Shown: in pieces, positions 25,893 through 33,820 of the stretch
Position numbering within the stretch: position 1 is the stretch's first letter
Layout: each line of letters opens with the position of its first letter
Assembly: GCA_025963715.1 (NCBI GenBank)
Contig: JAOQAG010000001.1
Coordinates: forward strand, 124,001 to 188,000
DNA from: Bacteroidota bacterium
Lineage (GTDB): Bacteria; Bacteroidota; Bacteroidia; 2-12-FULL-35-15
DNA length: 64,000 nucleotides
Direction of reading: 5' to 3'
Translations under genes and position numbers: made by a program
Notes under the pieces: model-generated
Told to the model about the DNA's origin: nothing
Database searches by the model: none
What the model saw: only the letters and a program-made list of their open reading frames with translations

Positions 25893-27197
25893 ATGATACA
25901 GAAAGCGCTGGCGAATTTAAAGATCGCTTCCCTTAACGAGATGCAGAATGCGGCCATTGCAGCTGCGGAAAAGGCAAGTGATATTGTTTTACTTTCGCCG
26001 ACAGGTTCGGGAAAAACAGTTGGCTTTTTATTGCCGATTTTACAACAACTGGATAAGGAAAAAACTGGCGTACAAGCATTGATTTTAGTGCCTTCCAGGG
26101 AACTGGCGATCCAGATCGAAACGGTTTTCAAACAAATGTCGACCGGCTTTAAAATTAATTGCTGCTACGGCGGACACTCCACGCGCATCGAAAAAAATAA
26201 CCTGGAACATGCGCCTGCAGTGCTGGTGGGGACACCCGGAAGAATAGCGTATCACGTACGCAATACCAATTTTGATGTGAGCAAAGTAAACATGCTGGTG
26301 CTGGATGAGTTTGATAAATCACTGGAATTTGGCTTTAAGGAAGACATGTCGTTTATCATTTATGAGTTAAAAAATCTAACAAAACGCATGCTCACTTCCG
26401 CTACAAAAATGGAAGAGATCCCGCCGTTTACCGGTGTGAAAAAACCGGTAACTATTAATTTTTTAACGGATACGCCTACTCAATCTGTTGGATTAAAATT
26501 AAAGTCTGTGGTTGGGAAAGATAAGCTGGAGTTATTGTTCGGGCTGATCTGTAAATACGGTACGCATCCTACATTAGTGTTTTGCAACCATCGCGATGCG
26601 GTGGAACGCATCAGCGAATTGCTGCGCGATAAAGGATTACCACACGATATTTTTCACGGAGGAATGGAGCAGGACGACCGCGAACGCGCGCTGATCAAGT
26701 TTAGGAATGGGAGTCATCGCATTTTAATTACCACCGATCTTGCTTCGCGCGGATTGGATATTCCGGAAATTCAAACCGTGATCCATTATCAATTGCCGCT
26801 AACGGAAGATTCCTACATTCACCGGAACGGCCGTACGGCAAGGATGAACGCGAAAGGAACAGCCTATTTAATTTTGTCGGAAACCGATCATGTGCCGCCG
26901 TTCATTAAAGAAACACCGGAGAAAGAAGAATTAAAATCGAGTTATCCGTTGCCGGAAAGCACGCCCTGGAACACGCTTTACATTGCTGCGGGTAAAAAAG
27001 ACAAGATCAATAAAATGGATATTGTGGGGATGCTGTTGCAAAAAGGAAAACTGGAGAAAGATGAGCTGGGTTTGATCGAAGTGCTTGATAAATCAGCGTA
27101 TGCAGCGGTTAAGCGCGATAAGATCAATAAAGTAGTGGCGTTGGTAAGAGAAGAAAAGATCAAAGGGAAGAAAGTGAAGATCGCGGTTTCGGAATGA
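25893..27197 (+). CDS. DEAD-box-type RNA helicase with DbpA RNA-binding domain
   Basis: The 434-residue enzyme has two RecA-like domains and a C-terminal RNA-binding domain. Visible motifs are the Q-motif region (N15-Q18), Walker A SPTGSGKT (35-42), GTPGR (motif Ib), motif II D138-E-F-D instead of DEAD, motif III SAT (169-171), and ITTDLASRGLDIPE with HRNGRTARM (motifs V and VI). The last 80 residues (TLYIAAGKKDKINKMDIVG) fit the DbpA-type RNA-recognition domain, which in E. coli directs the helicase to 23S rRNA hairpin 92. A ribosome-assembly role is inferred. It is monocistronic. Confidence 0.88.
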   Translation: MIQKALANLKIASLNEMQNAAIAAAEKASDIVLLSPTGSGKTVGFLLPILQQLDKEKTGVQALILVPSRELAIQIETVFKQMSTGFKINCCYGGHSTRIEKNNLEHAPAVLVGTPGRIAYHVRNTNFDVSKVNMLVLDEFDKSLEFGFKEDMSFIIYELKNLTKRMLTSATKMEEIPPFTGVKKPVTINFLTDTPTQSVGLKLKSVVGKDKLELLFGLICKYGTHPTLVFCNHRDAVERISELLRDKGLPHDIFHGGMEQDDRERALIKFRNGSHRILITTDLASRGLDIPEIQTVIHYQLPLTEDSYIHRNGRTARMNAKGTAYLILSETDHVPPFIKETPEKEELKSSYPLPESTPWNTLYIAAGKKDKINKMDIVGMLLQKGKLEKDELGLIEVLDKSAYAAVKRDKINKVVALVREEKIKGKKVKIAVSE

Positions 27198-27236
27198 CAA
27201 TTTGTTTTTCTCATCATTGTACTATTTCCATATGTG

Positions 27237-27321
27237 ACTGTCATCCCGGGCCTGACCCGGGATCTGTTAATTAGATACTGCTAACATTTATGAGACCCCG
27301 CAACAAGTGCGGGGTGACAGT
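27237..27321. repeat. GTCATCCCG palindromic repeats, copies 2 and 3
   Basis: A CCCGGG-type hairpin (27237-27263) is followed by a CCCCGCAACAAGTGCGGGG-type hairpin (27281-27321). The second carries the conserved tail CTAACATTTATGAGA on its left. Together they may also end helicase transcription. Confidence 0.85.
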
Positions 27322-27359
27322 TCTTATTTATGATGCGATATAATAAATAAAATTTTTTT

Positions 27360-27392
27360 CCACCACATAAGACACAAAAGAACACATAAGGC
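27360..27392. repeat. CCACATAAGGCAC-family half element
   Basis: CCACCACATAAGACACAAAAG and the following ACACATAAGG match the left arm of the family at 4186-4216; no right arm follows. Confidence 0.65.
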
Positions 27393-27481
27393 GGAACTTG
27401 AAAATTTTAGTTCAAGCCAATTTAATACAGCAAATTTTATCCGCTTTTTAAATCCGCTGCATCCGTATTATCCGCGTTCCA

Positions 27482-29446
27482 TCAATACAGCTTATTCTTC
27501 AAAATATAATGCGCTGCTTTGATCATCTGGTACGCATAATTTTTCATTGAATCGGCTTTGGGTTTTTGCTCCTCGTAAAAGCTGTGCATGTTCAGGTTTT
27601 TATACTGATATAATAATTCCTGCTGATCGTCCAGTAAATGCATGTAATAATAATTGTCATCAATGCAGCCGATCTTCGAATCGGCTGTAAAGTACATGTA
27701 CGGCCGTTTTTCATGCATCAGGTCAATTCCCATCGAATTTGTTTTGAACGGAATTTTTAAAAAGCTCAATACGGTTGGCAACAAATCTATTTGTCCGCCC
27801 GACGATGTGATCGTATCCGGTTTTAGCTGCGAAGGCATGTAAAACAAGCAGGGGATGTGGTTGTAAGCCAGCGGCATGGAATACGTATTGCCGATATTTC
27901 CTCCGTGATCGGCAGCGAATACAAACAACGTATTATTGAACCAGCTGTATTGTTTTGCTTTTTGGATAAAATTACCGATCGCCCAATCGGCATACTGTGT
28001 GGCCCTGTCCTGGATATTGCCGACAGTTGGTTTAAACGGAATGTCGGTTGGGATCTCCCATGGCCCGTGATCGCTGGAAGTCATGATGTAGGAGAAAAAA
28101 GGTTTGTGATTTTCTTTTACACGTTCATCCATTTTCTGTAATGCCGATTCCAGTAAAAAATGATCGGGAAGCCCGAGCGGCCCGCTGGCTTTATCCATCG
28201 GGAAATCGTACTGCGAATAAATTTGTTCGAAATCATTGGAAAGAAAGAAGGGTTCCATGTTATCGAACTGCGGATCGTGCGATGTAAAAAAATAACGCGA
28301 GTAACCGTTTTGTTTCAGCCAATACGAAATTCCTTTGAATGGTTTTTCCATATAAGTATTCAGGGGATGGGTATCCATGATGGCCGGGAAACCCGTTTCG
28401 GTGCTGAATAATCCGTTGAAGGTATGAATGCCTGCAGAATAAAAATGATTAAAAAATACGCCTTGCGCAACAAGTGAATCGAAGCGGCTGGTTAAATGTG
28501 TATTGCCGTAATAACCCATTTTGCTGATGGACATGCTTTCCATGAGCACGATCATCACGTTGTAATTTTTAGGAAGGGAATCAAATGTATATTCGCGTTC
28601 AAAATTTCCGGAAACGGGATGCGGGAAATTTGGTGAAATGTTTTGCACCGCTGCTTTCAGATCTGCATCGGAATAATTTTCGGTTAAAAAACCGCGCTCT
28701 TTTGAATGTTCTTTCAGACTATCGAAAAAAACAAAGCAGGGATTTAAACCCAGTTGATTGAAAAATGCATACTCGCAAAAAAAAGCTGTTCCAACGCGGA
28801 TCGGCGATTTAAAAGCGGTGCGCCCGCGGATGCCTACAAACGTTAATCCGGCAAGCACAAGGAAAGTAAGGATCCTGCCTTTTTGCGTGCGGTTTTCGGT
28901 AAGCCGGTAAGAGAGATTGAATAATTTTTTTGAACCGATGTAAAAGAACACCGTCAATAAAATGAAGAGTAACAAGTAGCCCCAGTATTCTATATTGGAA
29001 AAAATAAGGTGCAGCACAAAACCCGGAGATTCGGTCCAGACGAAAAACATTTTTGTAAGGTGATTTCCAAATTGCTTGAAAAAAGGAATGTCGGCCGCAC
29101 AAATTAAAAAGCAAAGGGTAAACGCAATGATCATAAACCACCTGAAAAAAGCAAACCCTTTTTTTGAAGCGCTGTTGAGCTGTTCTTTGATAAAAAGAAA
29201 AATAAAAAAGGGAGTGATTAAGTAAAGAATGATCACGAGGTCGAAATTCAATCCCAGTGTCATCGCCCGGAAATACAGGAATACCGTGTTGTGCGTATCT
29301 GCAGGAATACCGGCCCTGTTAAAGAACATGAAACACAGCCTGTAAATGGTAAATGCTGCGATGGCCAGCAGGATGATCCTGAAAACAGGGAAGTAAGGTA
29401 TCAGGTATTTTTTGAGCGTATTGTAAAGTGTGGTCAGTTTATTCAT
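27482..29446 (-). CDS. LTA-synthase-like membrane sulfatase family protein
   Basis: The 654-residue protein has about five N-terminal transmembrane helices (within residues 20-205) and then a sulfatase/alkaline-phosphatase-fold domain outside the membrane. NVMIVLMESMSISKMGYYGN is the metal-binding start, FSTETGFPAI the segment expected to hold the nucleophilic Thr, and FAADHGGNIG a metal-ligand DHG. LtaS-type enzymes move phosphoglycerol groups. Gram-negative Bacteroidota lack lipoteichoic acid, so the target may be a periplasmic glycan or lipid (inference). It stands alone, convergent with the helicase gene across a repeat-filled gap. Confidence 0.87.
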   Translation of the reverse strand: MNKLTTLYNTLKKYLIPYFPVFRIILLAIAAFTIYRLCFMFFNRAGIPADTHNTVFLYFRAMTLGLNFDLVIILYLITPFFIFLFIKEQLNSASKKGFAFFRWFMIIAFTLCFLICAADIPFFKQFGNHLTKMFFVWTESPGFVLHLIFSNIEYWGYLLLFILLTVFFYIGSKKLFNLSYRLTENRTQKGRILTFLVLAGLTFVGIRGRTAFKSPIRVGTAFFCEYAFFNQLGLNPCFVFFDSLKEHSKERGFLTENYSDADLKAAVQNISPNFPHPVSGNFEREYTFDSLPKNYNVMIVLMESMSISKMGYYGNTHLTSRFDSLVAQGVFFNHFYSAGIHTFNGLFSTETGFPAIMDTHPLNTYMEKPFKGISYWLKQNGYSRYFFTSHDPQFDNMEPFFLSNDFEQIYSQYDFPMDKASGPLGLPDHFLLESALQKMDERVKENHKPFFSYIMTSSDHGPWEIPTDIPFKPTVGNIQDRATQYADWAIGNFIQKAKQYSWFNNTLFVFAADHGGNIGNTYSMPLAYNHIPCLFYMPSQLKPDTITSSGGQIDLLPTVLSFLKIPFKTNSMGIDLMHEKRPYMYFTADSKIGCIDDNYYYMHLLDDQQELLYQYKNLNMHSFYEEQKPKADSMKNYAYQMIKAAHYILKNKLY

Positions 29447-29970
29447 ACAAGAAATTTAGCATCACGAAAATAGCGAATTTAATATCTAAATACAATCAGG
29501 CTGATAAATGAAGCAGACACTCAAAAACGATGCTGTGTACAGGACGCAGATTAAAAATGATTTTTATGATGTAAAAAAGATCGCCTGTGGCGCTTATGAT
29601 TGAAAATTATGATTTGATTGGTTACAAATCTATCAAACAGGTATTTAATAATGAGATCTCATTTAAATCCAAAATTGTAAATAATGCAGAATGCAAAAAA
29701 ATTAAATGAATATCGGGAAGTTTGTACCATAAAAAGAATTTACTTTAAGAACGTCATTGCGAGGGCTTTTCGCCCGAAGCAATCTCATTCTGGTTTTATA
29801 CTCTGGTGTGAGATTGCTTCTGGCGAAAAGCCCTCGCAATGACGCGTTGATTAAAACTTTTTCCAATAAAATAGCTATAGCTTGGTATAAACTTTCCGAT
29901 AGTCATTAAAAATTAATTCCGTTTTTTTATTTTAATCGTCTGCGAACTAAGAACTACAAACCACAAACTA
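29447..29970. other. Gene-free spacer holding a palindromic element with terminal inverted repeats
   Basis: No convincing gene is seen; a 31-codon frame at 29508-29603 is unsupported. The right half holds the element annotated at 29711-29901. Otherwise the DNA is AT-rich. Confidence 0.6.
29711..29901. repeat. 191-bp element: imperfect 20-bp terminal inverted repeats around a GTCATTGCGAGG palindrome
   Basis: The left end TATCGGGAAGTTTGTACCAT and the right end TTGGTATAAACTTTCCGATA are inverted complements with about 3 mismatches in 20. Between them lies the longest GTCATTGCGAGG palindrome of the window (29752-29844). It looks like a small non-coding hairpin or MITE-like element. Confidence 0.65.
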
Positions 29971-31329
29971 TTAAACAAACGCACTCATGCCCGTAATCGC
30001 CCTGCCAACAATAAGTGTGTTGATCTCCTTCGTGCCTTCGTATGAATAAATAGCTTCGGCATCAGCCACAAAACGCGCCACATCGTGTTCCATTAAAATA
30101 CCGTTTCCACCCATTACTTCACGTGCGTGGCTCACTACATCGCGTGTGCGCGTGCTGCAGAACACTTTAGCAAGCGATGCATGTTCGTCGGTAAGCTGCC
30201 CGCTATCCTGCAGCTGCGAAAGCCTGTGTACCATGGTTTGCATGGCAGTGAGGTTGGCCAGCATTTCCACCAAATGATTTTGAATTAATTGGAAAGAAGC
30301 AATCGGCCTGCCGAATTGTTTGCGTTGAATGGTGTATTTAATAGCGCTTTCATACGCGCCGCGTGCACAGCCAACAGCCTGCCATGCCACACCTGCGCGG
30401 GTCATTTGCAATACGCGTGCAGTATCTTTAAATGAATTTGCATTTTGCAGGCGATCGCTTTCCACCACTTCGCAATCCGTTAATGTGATCAAGCCGTTTT
30501 GCACGATGCGCAAGGCCATTTTATCCTGGATCTTTTCCACCTGCAATCCCGGGTTTCCTTTGCGCACTAAAAAACCTTTTACATGATGATCGTCTACATC
30601 CTGCGCCCAGATGATGATTACATCGGCGAAAGTGGCATTGCCGATCCATTTTTTTTGTCCGTTCAATACCCATTTATCTCCCACACGTTTTGCTTTCATG
30701 GTTAAACCGCCTGCTACTGCTGATCCTACTTCCGGTTCTGTAAGACCGAAAGCGCCTATTTTTTTCAGTTGCTGCATCTGCGGAAGCCATTCCTGTTTTT
30801 GCGCTTCGGATCCCAGTAAATAAATGGAACCCATGGCCAGCCCGCTTTGTACGCCAAAAAATGTAGACATGGAAACGTCTACACGTGCCATTTCCATTGC
30901 TAAAATACCTTCCATTAAAAAGGATTGGGCCGGACAGCCATACCCTTTGTAAGTAACGCCGCAAATATTCAATGCTGCAAATTTTTCAATCACTTCAAAC
31001 GGAAATTCCGCTTTCATCCAGTATTCATTCACGATCGGTTTTATTTCTGTTTCCATAAATGCGCGCACTTTTAGTTGTATCGCACGTTCATCCGCATTCA
31101 GGGTATGCCCGATGTCGTAAAAATCACCATCGGTAAACGGAACTATTTTTGATTTTTTACCACTGCTCAGCATTTTCATTAAGCCAGCAAGCTGTTCGTC
31201 GTTTAGCTTTCCAACGGTTTTCATGACTTCCGCCAGGTCTATTTTTTGCGATAAATGATTGAGCTGCTCCATATCAATTGATTTGAACAAATGATAGGCA
31301 TTTTTGATTTTCTGAAAAAAGTCGGGCAT
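29971..31329 (-). CDS. Acyl-CoA dehydrogenase, glutaryl-CoA-dehydrogenase-like
   Basis: The ATG at 31329 gives 452 residues beginning MPDFFQKIKNAY; an ATG 18 codons earlier lacks support. About 60 extra N-terminal residues precede the acyl-CoA dehydrogenase fold. Later motifs are FGLTEPEVGSAVAGG, QKKWIGNATFADV, the family stretch RVLQMTRAGVAWQAVGCARG, and the catalytic base region SYEGTKEINTLIVGRAITG. The last closely resembles glutaryl-CoA dehydrogenase, whose catalytic Glu sits in EGT. That enzyme oxidises and decarboxylates glutaryl-CoA from lysine and tryptophan. Substrate assignment is tentative, but the lysine-ketoglutarate-reductase-like gene at 62681 gives weak support. Confidence 0.82.
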   Translation of the reverse strand: MPDFFQKIKNAYHLFKSIDMEQLNHLSQKIDLAEVMKTVGKLNDEQLAGLMKMLSSGKKSKIVPFTDGDFYDIGHTLNADERAIQLKVRAFMETEIKPIVNEYWMKAEFPFEVIEKFAALNICGVTYKGYGCPAQSFLMEGILAMEMARVDVSMSTFFGVQSGLAMGSIYLLGSEAQKQEWLPQMQQLKKIGAFGLTEPEVGSAVAGGLTMKAKRVGDKWVLNGQKKWIGNATFADVIIIWAQDVDDHHVKGFLVRKGNPGLQVEKIQDKMALRIVQNGLITLTDCEVVESDRLQNANSFKDTARVLQMTRAGVAWQAVGCARGAYESAIKYTIQRKQFGRPIASFQLIQNHLVEMLANLTAMQTMVHRLSQLQDSGQLTDEHASLAKVFCSTRTRDVVSHAREVMGGNGILMEHDVARFVADAEAIYSYEGTKEINTLIVGRAITGMSAFV

Positions 31330-31570
31330 AATGGTGTGTTTTTTAGAATGAATGTTTTTTTCTGTGCAAAAATTGTTCTGCAATTATTTACCCCAAAAAA
31401 ACCTGTTTGTGTAGAATCTATTTCCCCTTTATTGATGAAGGATTTAACACTTTGTGCAGGAAATTCCTTTTTATACAGGTGTTTTGGGAATAATCACTGC
31501 AATGGTATTATTTTTTAATGTGTTAGCAGGAGAATAGAATACATCTATATAAAATTTAAAAATAAAAACA

Positions 31571-31762
31571 ATGAACAGTACATCATTAAAAATAAAAGGA
31601 TCCTGGAACGAAGTGAAAGGAAAAATCAAAAAACAATATGCAGATCTTACAAATGATGATTTGTTGTATAAAGAAGGACAGGACGACGAATTGGTTGGTC
31701 GCCTTCAGAAAAAAACGGGTAAAACAAAAGATCAGGTGATCAGCTGGATCCAAAGCTTATAG
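31571..31762 (+). CDS. CsbD-family stress protein
   Basis: The 63-residue protein has the CsbD pattern: LKIKGSWNEVKGKIKKQYADLTNDDL followed by LVGRLQKKTGKTKDQV (residues about 6-58). CsbD proteins are small, charged and induced by general stress, with no enzymatic activity known. A terminator follows at 31844-31883. It stands alone, divergent from the acyl-CoA dehydrogenase gene. Confidence 0.85.
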   Translation: MNSTSLKIKGSWNEVKGKIKKQYADLTNDDLLYKEGQDDELVGRLQKKTGKTKDQVISWIQSL

Positions 31763-31843
31763 TACGAATAACGAATACATACAAATTTACAAATCTGTGT
31801 GTTACGAATAACGAACAGAAACGAAATTACGAATCTGTATGTT

Positions 31844-31883
31844 AAAAAAAATCCTGCTTCGTAATTGAGGCAGGATTTTTTTA
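31844..31883 (+). terminator. Rho-independent terminator after csbD
   Basis: AAAAAATCCTGC pairs with GCAGGATTTTTT around a loop of about 13 nt, with a T-run. Confidence 0.85.
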
Positions 31884-31937
31884 TAAGAAGTTTGAAGTTT
31901 GCTGTGTTTTGTTAATTAAGAACTAAAAAGCATTCTA

Positions 31938-31977
31938 CTAACATTTATGAGATCCCGGGTCAGGCCCGGGATGACAG
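31938..31977. repeat. GTCATCCCGGG palindromic repeat, copy 4
   Basis: CTAACATTTATGAGATCCCG and then the complement ending CGGGATGACAG. The tail CTAACATTTATGAGA is identical to that at 27281 and close to that at 62511. Confidence 0.88.
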
Positions 31978-32017
31978 CTTTTTTTTAGTGATTTTAGTAT
32001 AAATTAAATTCAGCAGT

Positions 32018-32157
32018 ACACAGATTAGTATATTGGTACTAATTAGTATTTAGTAGATACACAGATTAGTATATTGGTACTAATTAGTATTTAGCAGATA
32101 CGCAGATTCGTATATTGGTACTAATTAGTATTTAGCAGATACACAGATTCGTAAAAT
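32018..32157. repeat. 41-bp tandem repeat, three and a half units
   Basis: Units begin ACACAGATTAGTATATTGGT at 32018, 32059, 32100 and 32141, an exact 41-bp period with few substitutions. The fourth unit continues into the ACACAGATTCGTA..TTCGT family that also occurs at 31789-31842, 40580-40625 and 43905-43980. It is not a CRISPR: there are no unique spacers. Confidence 0.9.
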
Positions 32158-32180
32158 TCGTTTCTGTTCGTTATCTGTAA

Positions 32181-32936
32181 TTATTTTGCTTTAAATTTAT
32201 TGATCGCATTCACCGTAAAGTCGGAAAGTACTAATTTTCCGCTCATTTCAGCGCGTTCGATCAGGAGCGTATCCCAATTTTCGGTGCCGCTCCAGAATGC
32301 TTTTTTCAGCATCGCCATGGCTTCCGGATTTGATTTGGAAAGTGTATCGGCAAGCTTAGCAACCGCTGCATCCATTTCTTCCACCGTTTTAAAAATATCC
32401 ATATACAATCCTTTTTCTTTCGCCCATTGCGCCGTTTGCCATTCGGCAGCATTGATGGATAAAGACGTAAATGCCGATGTTCCCACTTTGCGTTCAACCG
32501 CAGGACCTACTACAAATGGCCCGATTCCAACTGCAAGCTCGCTTAACTTTACAGAAGCCGTATCTACCGCGAGTGTATAATCCGCAGCGCTGGCAATGCC
32601 TACGCCGCCACCCACAGCTTTGCCCTGCACGCGTGCAATCACAAATTTAGGTGCTGTGCGGATAGCGTTGATCACCATGGCAAAACCCGAAAAGAATTTT
32701 TTACCCGTTTCCAGGTCTTTGATCGAGATCAGCTCGTCAAACGATGCACCGGCGCAAAATGCTTTGTCGCCTTCGCTTTGCAATACAATTACTTTTGATT
32801 GTTCATTTTTACCGGCATTGGTAATTTCTTCTGCCAGCTGGCGTAACAATGCGCCCGGCATGGAGTTGCTTTGCGGATGAAAAAAAGAAATGGTGGTGAT
32901 CCCGTTTGTAGTTTGTGATTTGATATGCCCTTCCAT
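32181..32936 (-). CDS. Enoyl-CoA hydratase/isomerase family protein
   Basis: The ATG at 32936 gives 251 residues (MEGHIKSQTTNG). The crotonase fold shows the oxyanion-hole segments AFCAGASFDEL and GKAVGGGVGIASAADY. Of the two catalytic glutamates of rat crotonase, the first position is Gly here (GGGVG), while the second is kept in LSELAVGIG. This combination also occurs in methylglutaconyl-CoA hydratases of leucine breakdown and in some isomerases. The exact reaction is therefore open. No pathway partner is adjacent; PaaZ and a PaaK-like ligase lie further right. Confidence 0.82.
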   Translation of the reverse strand: MEGHIKSQTTNGITTISFFHPQSNSMPGALLRQLAEEITNAGKNEQSKVIVLQSEGDKAFCAGASFDELISIKDLETGKKFFSGFAMVINAIRTAPKFVIARVQGKAVGGGVGIASAADYTLAVDTASVKLSELAVGIGPFVVGPAVERKVGTSAFTSLSINAAEWQTAQWAKEKGLYMDIFKTVEEMDAAVAKLADTLSKSNPEAMAMLKKAFWSGTENWDTLLIERAEMSGKLVLSDFTVNAINKFKAK

Positions 32937-33045
32937 ATATAGTTTATTGGTTAATTGGTTCAATGGTTTATTGGTGTGCTGTGTATTTTTCCGGGATTTG
33001 TCTAACGATTAATTACTAACAACTCCCTACTAAAATGTAAATATA

Positions 33046-33077
33046 AAAAAAGCATCTTAATTGCTTAAGATGCTTAA
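33046..33077 (-). terminator. Rho-independent terminator of the gene at 33109
   Basis: On the minus strand AAGCATCTTA pairs with TAAGATGCTT around GCAAT and runs into seven Ts. Confidence 0.8.
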
Positions 33078-33108
33078 TTAAACTAATGTCTAACCCTTAT
33101 TTTATACT

Positions 33109-33561
33109 TTAGTTTTCGTGGTAGGCAGGCAATTTTCCTTCTTTGATCAATTGCATGCTTTTTTGTTTGTGTTCCTCAAAGTTCCCGAAGCACAAGGCAT
33201 CCAGTACTTCTTCTTTTGTAAGCTGAGGAGCATTTAACTGCGCTTTGATCTCTTTCTCGCAACGATCAACATATTTTTGAAAGCGCTCCGGTGCCCAGAT
33301 GTATTGCAATTTGAACCATTCCGGCTTTGAACGATCTACCATAAATTCAGTAGGCATGTCGTCCGACATTTTAATGTTTGTTTTGATATCAAGTCCTTCG
33401 AACTTCTTCGGTAAGAGACGGTTATCAAAAACCAGCGGTCGGCTGATCTTAATAACGTGTTTCTTTTTCTTTGGATCGACCATCGCCAATCCTTCTATCG
33501 TCAACCCTTTTTTCTTCAGATGACCATATTTTGACTCGAAACTCTTTAATATCTCAAACAT
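33109..33561 (-). CDS. Unrecognised 150-residue cytoplasmic protein
   Basis: I do not recognise a family. The protein is highly charged and has no signal peptide or membrane helix. Features are a lysine patch DPKKKKHVIKISRPL (about 29-43), an aromatic segment KPEWFKLQYIWAPERFQKY (about 79-97) and a helical C-terminal half (KEEVLDALCFGNFEEHKQKS). It has its own promoter element (33585-33592) and terminator (33046-33077), so it is a well-formed independent gene. No neighbour suggests a role. Confidence 0.75.
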   Translation of the reverse strand: MFEILKSFESKYGHLKKKGLTIEGLAMVDPKKKKHVIKISRPLVFDNRLLPKKFEGLDIKTNIKMSDDMPTEFMVDRSKPEWFKLQYIWAPERFQKYVDRCEKEIKAQLNAPQLTKEEVLDALCFGNFEEHKQKSMQLIKEGKLPAYHEN

Positions 33562-33584
33562 TTGCTTTTATATTAGGTGGACAT

Positions 33585-33592
33585 CAAAGGTA
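33585..33592 (-). promoter_or_regulatory. TAnnTTTG -7 element of the gene at 33109
   Basis: The minus strand reads TACCTTTG, 24 nt before the ATG at 33561. Confidence 0.55.
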
Positions 33593-33789
33593 CGCAACAA
33601 ATACCTAATTCAGTTATTAACAATGAATTATTTAGACTATTGATTTACAGTCAAGTATCATTGTTGAAAAAGTGTAGACGAATGCCATTTCAGCCCGATG
33701 AATTAAAATGGGGATTTTTAGTGCGATATTAGTCAACTTATTGAAATTCAGTATTTTGCATGTTTTGGCCGGAGCTGGCCCGAATTTTT

Positions 33790-33797
33790 TACATTTG
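33790..33797 (+). promoter_or_regulatory. TAnnTTTG -7 element of the AsmA-like gene
   Basis: TACATTTG lies 24 nt before the ATG at 33821; with the element at 33585 it makes the 259-bp spacer a divergent promoter region. Confidence 0.55.
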
Positions 33798-33820
33798 CCC
33801 TGTTCCCCGATAAACATGCA

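Noticed and set aside
29508-29603. A 31-codon frame starting with ATG
   Set aside because: No ribosome-binding site, promoter element or recognisable family; likely chance in AT-rich spacer.
32018-32157. CRISPR-like 41-bp tandem units
   Set aside because: Units abut with no variable spacers.
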